From NCBI GenBank assembly GCA_965247565.1, contig CBDFHF010000001.1, positions 1 through 64,000 on the forward strand: a DNA stretch of 64,000 bases, read 5' to 3'. The position numbers were made by a program, and so were the translations under genes. The stretch comes from CBDFHF01 sp965247565 (lineage in GTDB: Bacteria; Pseudomonadota; Gammaproteobacteria; Methylococcales; Methylomonadaceae). The notes below the pieces were generated by a model. It did not search any database, was not told the DNA's origin, and worked only from the letters and a program-made list of their open reading frames with translations. The number at the start of each line of letters is the position of its first letter. Within the stretch, counting starts at the first letter, position 1. Below, piece by piece: positions 45,652 through 54,740 of the stretch.

Positions 45652-46659
45652 TTATACCGCTTCGTTTGTCAAATTGTCTGGCCTTAAATTTCTTGATGCT
45701 TCTTTGCGTTGTAACTTGGCAGCGCGGTTAAGCGCTCGTACTTTAGCCGCTTCTGAGCCTACATGAGCTTGGCCTCGTTGTTTGGCAAGTTGAATTTGTT
45801 TGGCGCGAGCGGTAAAACGGGCTTTTTGCTCAGGTGTAATACTGTCGAAACAATGCGGGCAGTAGACATCTTTTAGATATTTTGGGCTGGATTTGTCTTT
45901 CTCGGTAATCGGCAAACTGCACGCATGACATCGATCATGAATGCCTTTTTCCAAGCGGTGATTTACAGTAACTCGTTCATCAAACACAAAACATTCGCCT
46001 TGCCAGAGTGTTTGCTGTTCCGGGACTTCTTCCAAATATTTCAAGATACCACCTTGTAGATGGTAAACCTCAGCAAAACCTTGCTCTTTCAAAAAAGCCG
46101 TCGATTTCTCACAGCGAATTCCGCCGGTACAGAACATGGCAACTTTTTTATGTTTTTGCGGATCGAGATTGGCTTTGATGTAGTCGGGGAATTCTCGAAA
46201 ACTTTCCGTACCTGGGTTTATTGCGTTTTTAAACGTTCCCACCTGGTATTCATAGTCATTACGCGTGTCTATTAACAGCAGTTCAGGATCGGCAAGCAAG
46301 TCATTCCAGTCTTTTGGGCTAACATAAGTACCGACGACACGTTTGGGGTCAATACCTTCAATACCCATGGTAACGATTTCTTTTTTAAGTTTAACTTTAA
46401 TTCGGTTAAACGGTGGGTGATCGGTGAGCGACTCTTTTACATCCAGGTCATTTAGACGTGAATCACTTCGCAACCAGCTTATTAGCATATCAATATCCTG
46501 GCGTAAACCAGCCACCGTACCGTTAATGCCTTCATGAGCTAGTAGCAGCGTACCGCAAATCCGGTTATTAACCATTACATCGTATAAAGGTTGGCGTAAG
46601 TTCTGATAGTTTTCCAGAGTAACGAATTTGTACAATGCGCAAACAACAATGTGGGGCAT
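45652..46659 (-). CDS. trhO: tRNA uridine(34) hydroxylase (rhodanese-domain protein)
   Basis: The ATG at 46659 has AGGAG 7 nt upstream and matches the family start MPHIVVCALYKFV, giving 335 aa; the open frame to 46767 is not needed. TrhO (YceA) hydroxylates uridine 34 of tRNAs. It has an N-terminal acylphosphatase-like domain (LLLAHEGINGTVAG), a rhodanese domain with active loop CTGGIRCEKS, and a C-terminal zinc-ribbon-like part with CHACSLP and CPHC. Confidence 0.95.
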   Translation of the reverse strand: MPHIVVCALYKFVTLENYQNLRQPLYDVMVNNRICGTLLLAHEGINGTVAGLRQDIDMLISWLRSDSRLNDLDVKESLTDHPPFNRIKVKLKKEIVTMGIEGIDPKRVVGTYVSPKDWNDLLADPELLLIDTRNDYEYQVGTFKNAINPGTESFREFPDYIKANLDPQKHKKVAMFCTGGIRCEKSTAFLKEQGFAEVYHLQGGILKYLEEVPEQQTLWQGECFVFDERVTVNHRLEKGIHDRCHACSLPITEKDKSSPKYLKDVYCPHCFDSITPEQKARFTARAKQIQLAKQRGQAHVGSEAAKVRALNRAAKLQRKEASRNLRPDNLTNEAV

Positions 46660-46894
46660 CAGTGGACTCCTAAAATCAAAGATGGATCGGCAATTCAATG
46701 TTGGGGGCAGCGTTTTAAGCGAGCCAATAAAACGTTGGTGTGTGATTGTAAGCTTTTTGGCCGTCACTCAGCATATAGATTGCGTCTTGATAACGTTTTC
46801 TTGTCGCGTCGCTTGTACCAAACAAATGTGTTTTCACTCTGGCTTGGGCGATGCTGGGCACTTAATTAAAATGGGGCAGACAGTCACAAGTTAC

Positions 46895-49800
46895 TCATTG
46901 ACTTGTTACATTGAGTTTATGCATCAGGCTGAGGGTTAGCGCTTCAGCTTCGCGGAAATTGAAGTTCTGTAGCTGTGCTTTAATTGGGGCGATTGCTTCA
47001 CTGCCCAGAAGGTTTTCAATACTAATGAGCAATTGCTCGGCATTGCCGGGGTTGTCTTCATCAAGCGCAGCTAACAATAACAGTAGTAACTTTTCAGTCT
47101 CATCGGGAAGTGTCGCAGGTGCCGCATGCTGTTTTTCAGCGGTGGATTCGCTAGATAGCCATGCTGATAAACTGGTAGCGACTTCTTCTATCGCGTTTTG
47201 CAATGCGGCTGAAGCGTTTGCTAGCGACCTGCCGGTGTTCAGTGCTGTTTCTACATCAATACTTCGTTGCGCCACTGTTTCTAGTGCCAGCATATAGGCG
47301 GCTCCTTTCAATTTATGGATCAATGATGCTGAAGCATCACGATCACCGTGCTCTGAGTTAACTATTATTTCCTGGCTAGCAAAGCGATATTGGCTAATAA
47401 ACAGCGAAAGATAAGTTTGGTAAACGCCAACTTCGCGCCAAATTTTAAGCCCCGCCTCAAAATTAATCCCCGCTAAATTCGTTTTCGGCCTAAAGCTTTC
47501 AGATGCCATTAGTTTAGTAGCATCAATGTCCACCTTTTGACAATTTGTTTCTGGTTTGCAACCAGTCAATCGTTGAATTAAGGACATTATGTCCGATACA
47601 TTGAACGGTTTAGTGATGAAATCATTCATTCCGCAGGCAAGCGCATTATCCTCAAAATTCGAAGTTGCTCCGGCAGTGATTGCTACCATCGGCAGTTTTG
47701 AGAAAATTGGATTCTGACGAATTGCACGGGCAGCTGTATAGCCATCCATGCGCGGCATTTGAATATCCATTAAAACAATATCAACTCCATCGGCATGAAT
47801 AGACAGCCATTCCAGCGCCTCTATTCCGTCTTTTGCAAGGCTGACTGAAGCGCCATCCGCCTCAAGAATTCGCTGCATGACTTCCCGGTTTATATCGTTA
47901 TCATCAACGACTAGTACACGTATACCGGGAATGCGCTGTCCGATTATTTGGTTGTTTAAAATAGAGACAGGCAGGATAGTAGAGTCGCGTTGTTCGAGTG
48001 CATGAACAACAGCATGATAAAGAGAAGAGAGTGTCACCGGTTTACTCAGTATTGCATCCACCTTGTCTATGCCTGGCTGAGCCAACAGCTTTTCGCGAGA
48101 ATGCGTAGTAACCATTAGTACAATCGGTGGACTTTCAGGTTGTTTTCCGTTTGCCGGTAAAACGTCATGGACGGCCTTAGCCACGGCTAAACCATCCAGT
48201 TCTGGCATTTGCCAATCCAGAAGTAACAAATCGTAAGGCGTTTGGCGGTCAATATTTTCCAGCGTTTTCGAAATGGCAGCTTGCCCTGATTCAGCAGGGT
48301 CTGCTCGCCAACCTAAGCTGTGCACTATTCGCAGCAAGGCCTCCCTGGCAATGATATTATCAACTGCTACCAGAAGATGCAGATTGGTTAATTGGGTTGG
48401 GCTATGCTCAGGTTGTGGATTGCGCCGTAATGGCAATACAAACCAGAATTTACTGCCTTGACCGATAATGCTCTCGACGTGTATCTCTCCACCCATTAGT
48501 CTTATAAGTTGCTGGCTGATCGCCAGCCCAAGCCCTGAGCCACCAAAACGCCGGCTAATGGTGTTATCAGCTTGGCTAAATGCGGTAAAAATGTATTGCT
48601 GCTTTGAGCTGCTTATGCCTATTCCGGTATCACTCACCGCAAAGCGCAACAAAATTTGGTCGCCATCATCCGAATCAATACTGACCTTTAATTGCACTTC
48701 ACCTTGATCGGTAAATTTAATCGCATTGCTCAGTAAATTGACTAAAACTTGTTGTATACGATTGCCATCTCCGATCAACGCATTCGTTCCAACGGGAGGA
48801 ATAATCACCAATTCCAGATTTTTATTGCCGGTCGATCCCGCCATAATTGTAGCAAGATGATCAAATATATCGGACAGCTTAAATGGCACATCTTCTATTT
48901 CCAGATGTCCCGCTTCGATTTTAGAAAAATCGAGAATCTCGTTGATGATCGCCAACAACAAGTTTCCAGAATTATGAATTTTACTAACCAGAGTTCGAGT
49001 ATCTTCTTCCAGTGGTTGCTGTTCCAACAAATAGCAAAAACCCAACACAGCGTTCATCGGGGTGCGAATTTCGTGACTCATATTGGCCAAGAAAACGCTT
49101 TTAGATAGATTGGCCGTTTCCGCAAGAGCTTTTGCGGTTTCTAGTTGTGCGGTTCGACTTCTAACCAGTTCTTCCAAATGATCACGGTATTGTTCTAGTT
49201 CTGTGTCGATGCGAATTTTCTCGGTAATATTTTCCTGTACACCCACATAGTGAGTTACACGGCCATCAGCTTGCAGTAGAGGGGTAATTACCGCGAAATC
49301 AATATACTCCGTGCCATCTTTACGGCGATTGTAAAACTCACCTTTCCAGGTCTGTCCTTGGCATAAGGTATTCCAGAGTGCTAAATAGGTTTCTTTCGGT
49401 GTTTTTCCTGATTGCAGCATACGAAGATTCTTACCGATTAATTCTTCCCGGCTGTAACCATTGCCTTGCATGAAAGCTTCGTTAATGTATTCAATTTCTG
49501 CATTCAGATTAGTAATAACAATACTATCCGGAATTTGTTCGATTGCTTGCGCGAATTTCCTCAGTTGTTCTTCTGCCTGCTTACGCGAACTAATGTCCTG
49601 TAGAGTGCCGTGCAGTTTTATGACATGACCGGCGTCGTCGAGAACTGCCTGGCCGCGGGCGATTATCCAGCCATGACTGCCATCAGTCCGCACGACTTCG
49701 ACATCGCACTCGTAAGGGAGGCCATCAACCTTGGCTTTTTCTACGGTAGCCACTAGATTCGCCCAAGTTTCCGGCGTGAAATGTTGCTTTACCTCTGGAT

Positions 49801-51109
49801 AAACAAGCGGTGGCGAGTTCGTATCACGGCCATAAAAATGATAGATTTCTTCCGACCATGTGTGGGTATTAGTGGCGATATCCCATTGCCAATAGCCAAT
49901 CTTTGCTAGCTTTTGTGCTTCCATTAGAGCAGCTTCGTTATGTTTGCGCTCGTTGATATCCGTGTGGGTGCCAATCATGCGCAATGCCTGACCTGCATCA
50001 TTACGGCTGACCACTTTACCCCGGTCTAAAATCCATTGATATTCGCCGTCACGATTCCTCATACGGTGTTCATTTTTATAAAGTGGTGTTTCTCCTCGAA
50101 AATGCTTTTGTATGTCCAGCATGACACCTTCCAAATCATCGGGGTGCACTCGCGCAGACCATTCTTCCAGGTTATTCGTAATTTCTTCGTCAGAAAATCC
50201 TAACATGGACTTCCAGCGACTAGAAAAAAACACTTCGGACGTGGCAATATTCCAATCCCAGACACCTTGGTCACTGCCTTCCAGAGCAAATTTCCATCGG
50301 GCTTCGGCGTCATGCAATTCGGTTTGTACCTTCTTAAAGTCATCAATGTCAGTACAGGTACCGAAATATTTAACTATGTTGTGGCTTTCGTCATACACCG
50401 GCTCAGCCAGAATAAAACACCAGCGGTAAATTCCGTCGAAGCATCGCACCCGACATTCGAGGTTCAAAGCTATGCCGTTTTTAACCGCCTCTCGCCAGGC
50501 GTCCCAGCCAGTCTGTTGATCATCCGGATGAAAAAGGTTATGCAACTGACTCCCACGATTTTGCTCTAGGGTTGTTCCTGTAAATATTGCCCATTTTTTA
50601 TTAATAAAGGTGGTTAACCCGTTTGGGTCGGATATCCATACCGCATGGGGCATGGACTCTGCCAGCAAATAGAATTCTTTTTCACAATTTTTTAGTGCTT
50701 CAGCGGCGTTTTGTTGTTTTGAGGTGCTGTGAAAAATAGCTGCTAAAAAACCTGTGCGAAAAGTTAAGTTTTCCTGACTTAATAAGCCGCTTTGCGGTTT
50801 AACCATGAGGCTACACAATACGCCCACACCTATGAATACGGCCAAATCATAAATATTTCCGCTATTTTCTATGGCCAAACTGAATTGCGGTTCAATAAAA
50901 AAATACCGACCAAGCAGGACAGCCAAGCCTGTAGTGATTAATCCTCCAGGCAGACCACTAAGCCAGACACTAAAAAAAACCGCCGGATAAAAAAATAGCC
51001 AAGGCAGAGGAGGGGATTTCCCCCAAAGTCCCCACTGAAATAGGGCTGCTAGTATGGGAATACAGGCAGATAGGAGTAGCTTTAGGTGACTAGCGGTATC
51101 GAAACGCAT
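46895..51109 (-). CDS. Hybrid sensor histidine kinase with four PAS domains, two receiver domains and Hpt
   Basis: The product is 1404 aa. Residues about 8-105 are membrane helices of the KdpD-like DUF4118 type. Four PAS/PAC sensor units follow (about 135-255, 262-385, 390-510 and 515-640). The HisKA domain has FLANMSHEIRTPMNAVLG, and the ATPase has NLLSNAIKF, DTGIGIS and GSGLGLAIS. Receiver 1 has LLLDWQMPELDG, receiver 2 VLMDIQMPRMDG, and the Hpt domain ends the protein with SLIHKLKGAAYML. This is a full phosphorelay in one chain. No response regulator gene is adjacent, so its output is unknown. Confidence 0.95.
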   Translation of the reverse strand: MRFDTASHLKLLLSACIPILAALFQWGLWGKSPPLPWLFFYPAVFFSVWLSGLPGGLITTGLAVLLGRYFFIEPQFSLAIENSGNIYDLAVFIGVGVLCSLMVKPQSGLLSQENLTFRTGFLAAIFHSTSKQQNAAEALKNCEKEFYLLAESMPHAVWISDPNGLTTFINKKWAIFTGTTLEQNRGSQLHNLFHPDDQQTGWDAWREAVKNGIALNLECRVRCFDGIYRWCFILAEPVYDESHNIVKYFGTCTDIDDFKKVQTELHDAEARWKFALEGSDQGVWDWNIATSEVFFSSRWKSMLGFSDEEITNNLEEWSARVHPDDLEGVMLDIQKHFRGETPLYKNEHRMRNRDGEYQWILDRGKVVSRNDAGQALRMIGTHTDINERKHNEAALMEAQKLAKIGYWQWDIATNTHTWSEEIYHFYGRDTNSPPLVYPEVKQHFTPETWANLVATVEKAKVDGLPYECDVEVVRTDGSHGWIIARGQAVLDDAGHVIKLHGTLQDISSRKQAEEQLRKFAQAIEQIPDSIVITNLNAEIEYINEAFMQGNGYSREELIGKNLRMLQSGKTPKETYLALWNTLCQGQTWKGEFYNRRKDGTEYIDFAVITPLLQADGRVTHYVGVQENITEKIRIDTELEQYRDHLEELVRSRTAQLETAKALAETANLSKSVFLANMSHEIRTPMNAVLGFCYLLEQQPLEEDTRTLVSKIHNSGNLLLAIINEILDFSKIEAGHLEIEDVPFKLSDIFDHLATIMAGSTGNKNLELVIIPPVGTNALIGDGNRIQQVLVNLLSNAIKFTDQGEVQLKVSIDSDDGDQILLRFAVSDTGIGISSSKQQYIFTAFSQADNTISRRFGGSGLGLAISQQLIRLMGGEIHVESIIGQGSKFWFVLPLRRNPQPEHSPTQLTNLHLLVAVDNIIAREALLRIVHSLGWRADPAESGQAAISKTLENIDRQTPYDLLLLDWQMPELDGLAVAKAVHDVLPANGKQPESPPIVLMVTTHSREKLLAQPGIDKVDAILSKPVTLSSLYHAVVHALEQRDSTILPVSILNNQIIGQRIPGIRVLVVDDNDINREVMQRILEADGASVSLAKDGIEALEWLSIHADGVDIVLMDIQMPRMDGYTAARAIRQNPIFSKLPMVAITAGATSNFEDNALACGMNDFITKPFNVSDIMSLIQRLTGCKPETNCQKVDIDATKLMASESFRPKTNLAGINFEAGLKIWREVGVYQTYLSLFISQYRFASQEIIVNSEHGDRDASASLIHKLKGAAYMLALETVAQRSIDVETALNTGRSLANASAALQNAIEEVATSLSAWLSSESTAEKQHAAPATLPDETEKLLLLLLAALDEDNPGNAEQLLISIENLLGSEAIAPIKAQLQNFNFREAEALTLSLMHKLNVTSQ

Positions 51110-51424
51110 AGCTAAGGCAGAGGCGAAGTGTCATATAGTTAAAGAGTTACGATAGATCAACATAGGAACGACAGTTGCCGCTAAGTCATGAAGATCCTAA
51201 AATTGGATGGGGGTTTTATTAACCAGGAGTGAATCAAAATCATACGTACAAATATAGTACTAAAAACAGCTAGGCTCTGCTGACATTTTGATAAACAGGT
51301 TAAAACAATAGTCGGAGTTCTTTAAGTCTTGAAAAACAGTCCACGAATGGCTTGAAATAATTGAATTTTGCAAAAACGAACCCTATATCAATGAAAACCT
51401 AATGTCATCATTGAGCCTTCTGTT
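51110..51424. other. Divergent intergenic region
   Basis: No gene was recognised between the histidine kinase and trxC. It should hold both promoters. I see no repeat or clear box worth naming. Confidence 0.4.
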
Positions 51425-51856
51425 ATGAATACATCACATCTTGTCTGTCCACATTGCCAAATTGTCAATCGCATACCCTCGGAGCGAATCACGCAACAGC
51501 CACGTTGTGGAAAATGTAAGCAGTTAATATTTACAGGTTATCCGCTGGAGCTGGATAATCACAGCTTTCAGCAACACATTACTCGCAACGATATTCCTGT
51601 TGTTGTGGACTTCTGGGCACCATGGTGTGGTCCTTGTAAGATGATGGCACCCGCTTATGCGCAAGCTGCTAAAAAACTGGAACCTCATGTACGCGTTGCC
51701 AAACTGAACACGGAACAGGAACAAAGCATTGCCGCGCAATTTAATATTCGCAGCATACCAACCCTAGTAATTTTTAAGGGTGGGCGTGAGTTAGCCCGAC
51801 AATCCGGTGCAATGAGCGAGGCTGATATTGTGCGATGGGTAACTCACTCGATTTAG
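51425..51856 (+). CDS. trxC: Thioredoxin 2
   Basis: This 143-aa protein has an N-terminal zinc-binding extension with CPHC and CGKC, then a thioredoxin fold with the redox centre WAPWCGPCKMMAP and the cis-proline segment SIPTLVIF. It reduces protein disulfides in the cytoplasm and is often induced by oxidative stress. gloA begins 35 bp after the stop. Confidence 0.96.
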   Translation: MNTSHLVCPHCQIVNRIPSERITQQPRCGKCKQLIFTGYPLELDNHSFQQHITRNDIPVVVDFWAPWCGPCKMMAPAYAQAAKKLEPHVRVAKLNTEQEQSIAAQFNIRSIPTLVIFKGGRELARQSGAMSEADIVRWVTHSI

Positions 51857-51891
51857 TATCTATAACAATCCATTCAAAGGAGGGCTGTACC

Positions 51892-52332
51892 ATGCGTTAT
51901 TTACACACCATGATTCGAGTTAACAATCTTGAACAATCGCTCGATTTTTATTGTGGCAAACTTGGCATGGTGGAATGCCATAGAATGGTGAATGAAAGTG
52001 GTCGTTTCACGTTGGTTTATCTGGCGGCTCCAGGAGATGCAAAACAGGCGAGACAAGCTCAATCCCCTTTATTAGAGCTGACCTACAACTGGGATACTGA
52101 AGACTATACGGGTGGCCGCAATTTTGGCCATTTGGCTTTTGAAGTGGATAATATTTACGAAACCTGCCAACAGCTAATGTCCGACGGTGTGCTCATTAAT
52201 CGTCCACCTCGGGATGGGCACATGGCTTTCATCAGGTCGCCTGATCATATTTCTATTGAGTTGTTGCAAAAGGGCGGCTCACTTCCACCTCAAGAACCTT
52301 GGGTGTCCATGCAGAATACTGGTAGTTGGTAA
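51892..52332 (+). CDS. gloA: Lactoylglutathione lyase (glyoxalase I)
   Basis: The ATG at 51892 follows an AAGGAGG box, giving 146 aa. It converts the hemithioacetal of methylglyoxal and glutathione to lactoylglutathione. MRYLHTMIRVNNLEQSLDFY and GHLAFEVDNIYETC are typical, and metal ligands are expected at the histidine of LHTMIRV, a glutamate in LLELTYN, the histidine of GHLAFEV and the final glutamate in ISIELLQKG. A transcription terminator follows about 50 bp later. Confidence 0.95.
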   Translation: MRYLHTMIRVNNLEQSLDFYCGKLGMVECHRMVNESGRFTLVYLAAPGDAKQARQAQSPLLELTYNWDTEDYTGGRNFGHLAFEVDNIYETCQQLMSDGVLINRPPRDGHMAFIRSPDHISIELLQKGGSLPPQEPWVSMQNTGSW

Positions 52333-52383
52333 AGGACTAGAAGTCAGCAATATCTTCTGATGATATTCAAGTTGCCTAAAACT

Positions 52384-52419
52384 AAAAACTCCCAAGACCG
52401 TTGGGCCTTGAGAGTTTTT
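52384..52419 (+). terminator. Bidirectional rho-independent terminator
   Basis: AAAAACTC pairs with GAGTTTTT and CAAG with CTTG, with one mismatch between the two stems and a 10-nt loop. The stem ends in a T-run on the plus strand and, read backwards, in a T-run on the minus strand. It serves gloA and the small gene at 52453-52626. Confidence 0.75.
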
Positions 52420-52452
52420 AAGATGCTTGATTAAGTGATGTGTTTATATTCG

Positions 52453-52626
52453 TTATTCGCATGATAGCGATCCAGCATTAACCCGTTTCCGGTTCAGGTT
52501 AACATTGCTGGCAATCGCCGCTGATGCAAATAAAGTGGATGAAATAATAAATTCACCCGAGATAAAACCCACTAAACCGGTGATAAACACCAGACCCGTC
52601 AAAATATCTTTGTGAAAGTCGTTCAT
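52453..52626 (-). CDS. Small membrane protein of 57 residues, unknown function
   Basis: The frame starts at an ATG at 52626, with GAGG about 9 nt upstream, and ends at TAA at 52453. A short polar start (MNDFHKDI) is followed by a hydrophobic stretch from about residue 9 to 40, enough for one long or two short helices. A basic tail (NLNRKRVN) follows. A shared terminator lies just downstream. The good ribosome binding site, hydrophobicity and terminator together support a real gene. I do not recognise the family. Confidence 0.6.
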   Translation of the reverse strand: MNDFHKDILTGLVFITGLVGFISGEFIISSTLFASAAIASNVNLNRKRVNAGSLSCE

Positions 52627-52880
52627 GATTTAAGTCCTCTAAAGTATGTAAAATGTTGTACTGCGAGATAACTATAGAACAGTCCATAATAATTGACAAT
52701 GATCCAATAAATACATTTATTGTTTCTTATTATGACGCAAAAGATTCACAAAAATTTCATTTAAGCCGTGTACAGTGTCCAAGTTTTTTTGCGACAGCTA
52801 ATTTTTACACGACTTCAGCACCGGTAAATCCGTTTAGTCTTCCTGTGTTGTAAGGCTTTTAAAAACCATAGCAAGGCAAA

Positions 52881-53954
52881 CTATTCAACCCAATCAAACA
52901 GATCCATTTGTCCAGATGTAGGTCTCGTTCTAAATAGATGGTTGTTAAGTGGCGGCGAGCCGGGAAACGCCAGTTTCTTCATCGCTAGACGAAAGCGCTG
53001 GGCAAGCAAATCGGCATATGGTCCCGTACCGCGCATCCGCGTTCCGAAAGCAGAATCGTATGCTTTGCCGCTGCGAGAGTCGAAAATGCGATTCATTATA
53101 TGCGTGGCTTTTAATGGCTCATGGGTTTGCAACCATTCATTAAACAGATCTTTAAGTTCATACGGTAAGCGCAGTAGCACATAACCAGCGTCCACAGCCC
53201 CCGAATCTCGACTAAGTCGCAAGATTTTTTCCAGCTCGCAATCATTAAGTACGGGTATTAACGGTGCAACCAGCACGGAAACTGGGATTCCAGCTTCGGC
53301 CAGCGTGGCCAAGGTTTGCAGACGCCGTTTAGGTGCAGCCGCTCGGGGTTCTAAACGGCGCGCTAAATCCGGATTTAAGGTGGTAATTGATAAACACACA
53401 TGGATGAGATGATCTTTCGCCAATGCTGTTAATAAATCAAGATCGCGCTCAATTAACGATGATTTGGTAACAATCGAAACCGGGTGGTGTGTTTCATTAA
53501 GGACTTCCAGAAGTTGCCGAGTCAATTGTAATTGCCGTTCCACCGGCTGGTAAGCATCAGTATTGATACCAAGTGCAATCGGTGCTGGTTGGTAGTTTTT
53601 TGCCGACAACTCAGTCCTAAGCAATTTCGGGGCGTCGGGTTTGTAAAATAGCTTAGTTTCAAAATCGAGACCCGGCGATAAACCTGAATAAGCATGGCTC
53701 GGGCGAGCAAAGCAATAAACGCAACCGTGTTCGCAGCCCCGATAAGGATTGATCGACCGGTCAAACGGTACGTCAGGTGATTGGTTATAAGTGATGACCG
53801 TTTTGGCCGTATCCACGAATAATTGGGTGGGGATTTTTTCCGGATATTTATCAGAGTCATCCCAGCCATCGTCAAAGTCTTCTTTGACCAGCGTTTCAAA
53901 GCGGCCTGTTTGATTGCTTAACGCGCCTCGGCCTTTTTTGATATGTGTTGGCAT
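52881..53954 (-). CDS. PA0069-family radical SAM protein
   Basis: This 357-aa protein has the iron-sulfur motif RGCEHGCVYCFARPSHAY (CxxxCxxC) near residue 80 and the start IPTQLFVDTAKTVITYN typical of the PA0069 group, related to SplB-like proteins. Its chemistry is not known. The C-terminus includes GTRMRGTGPYADLLAQRF. It is transcribed away from the VapBC pair with an 80-bp shared region that holds the VapB operator. Confidence 0.92.
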   Translation of the reverse strand: MPTHIKKGRGALSNQTGRFETLVKEDFDDGWDDSDKYPEKIPTQLFVDTAKTVITYNQSPDVPFDRSINPYRGCEHGCVYCFARPSHAYSGLSPGLDFETKLFYKPDAPKLLRTELSAKNYQPAPIALGINTDAYQPVERQLQLTRQLLEVLNETHHPVSIVTKSSLIERDLDLLTALAKDHLIHVCLSITTLNPDLARRLEPRAAAPKRRLQTLATLAEAGIPVSVLVAPLIPVLNDCELEKILRLSRDSGAVDAGYVLLRLPYELKDLFNEWLQTHEPLKATHIMNRIFDSRSGKAYDSAFGTRMRGTGPYADLLAQRFRLAMKKLAFPGSPPLNNHLFRTRPTSGQMDLFDWVE

Positions 53955-53995
53955 AGCACTTATCTACAGCGTAAAACTTAGTTGGAATAAAATTT

Positions 53996-54026
53996 CTTGT
54001 ACTATACACCCATGAATGGGTACAAG
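53996..54026. promoter_or_regulatory. Nested dyad, VapBC operator candidate
   Basis: CTTGTAC (53996-54002) and GTACAAG (54020-54026) are perfect outer arms. Inside them ACCCAT-GA-ATGGGT forms a second palindrome at 54008-54021. It ends 8 bp before the vapB start and overlaps a -10-like TACTAT. VapBC complexes bind such sites to repress their own operon. Confidence 0.6.
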
Positions 54027-54034
54027 AGACTGCC

Positions 54035-54166
54035 ATGAGAACCAGCATTGATTTAGATGAAAAACTGGTGTCCGAAGCGACCACACTAACCGGCGTACGC
54101 ACAAAACGCGAGTTGATCGATTTGGCGCTGCGGGAATTGATCCGTTCCCGCCGCAAGAAAAACTAA
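54035..54166 (+). CDS. vapB: VapB-type antitoxin
   Basis: This 43-aa protein opens MRTSIDLDEKLVSEATTLTG and continues VRTKRELIDLALRELIR, the ribbon-helix-helix pattern of short VapB antitoxins, and ends in a basic RRKKN tail. It should dimerise, bind the upstream operator and neutralise the PIN-domain toxin. The next gene, vapC, starts 67 bp later, a wider gap than the usual overlap. Confidence 0.85.
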   Translation: MRTSIDLDEKLVSEATTLTGVRTKRELIDLALRELIRSRRKKN

Positions 54167-54233
54167 TTCGACCTTGCCGGTAAAATCTAGTTTGCCGATG
54201 ATTACGATCATAAACAACTGCGTGAATTGCGGC

Positions 54234-54635
54234 ATGATACTGATTGATACCTCAATCTGGATCAATATCTTTCGGGACAAAACACAACAATACAGCCAAC
54301 GGTTTTATGACATTATTGGCGAACAAGACATCGTTTTAATCCGGTTTCAACAATTGGAATTATTGCAAGGCTGCCGTGACGAGCGCGAATGGGGCTTATT
54401 AAAAGAATATCTTGAAAGCCAGGATTATGTCGAAAGGCAACCCACAACATGGCCAGCAGCGGCCAGAATCTATTACGAATTGCGGAAACAAGACTACACC
54501 GTGTGCAGCCCCATCGATTGCCGTATCACCCAACTTGCCCTGGAAAACCAGCTATTATTAATCCATGATGACCGCGATTTTATAAACATCAGTCAAATTG
54601 TGCCGCTACAACAAAAACAGTGGAATTTATATTAG
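54234..54635 (+). CDS. vapC: VapC-type PIN-domain toxin ribonuclease
   Basis: From the ATG at 54234 the product is 133 aa, the normal VapC length, beginning MILIDTSIWINIFRD with the first catalytic aspartate. The later PIDCRITQLALENQLLLIHDDRDF gives the other acidic residues of the PIN fold. Upstream in-frame starts at 54198 (ATG) and 54174 (TTG) exist and would close the gap to vapB, but the family start favours 54234. VapC toxins cut tRNA or rRNA. Confidence 0.88.
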   Translation: MILIDTSIWINIFRDKTQQYSQRFYDIIGEQDIVLIRFQQLELLQGCRDEREWGLLKEYLESQDYVERQPTTWPAAARIYYELRKQDYTVCSPIDCRITQLALENQLLLIHDDRDFINISQIVPLQQKQWNLY

Positions 54636-54651
54636 ATTGATGAGGAATTTT

Positions 54652-54677
54652 GTTGGGCTTCCTAACCTTAGCCCAAC
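54652..54677. repeat. Palindromic repeat upstream of the RelA/SpoT gene
   Basis: GTTGGGCT and AGCCCAAC are perfect 8-bp arms around a 10-nt loop, followed by CTACGATAGACCCAAC. It shares the CCCAACCTA word with the larger element at 56043-56121. It could also act as a weak terminator for vapC. Confidence 0.5.
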
Positions 54678-54740
54678 CTACGATAGACCCAACATAAGGG
54701 ATATAATTTAGTATGTTATCAATATTTCGAGGATTTTAAA

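Noticed and set aside
46660..46939. Plus-strand open frames between trhO and the histidine kinase gene
   Set aside because: They are shadows that overlap the ends of both minus-strand genes and show no protein-family pattern.
52653..52853. 66-codon plus-strand open frame
   Set aside because: No ribosome binding site, no membrane or domain pattern, and composition like the surrounding non-coding AT-rich DNA.
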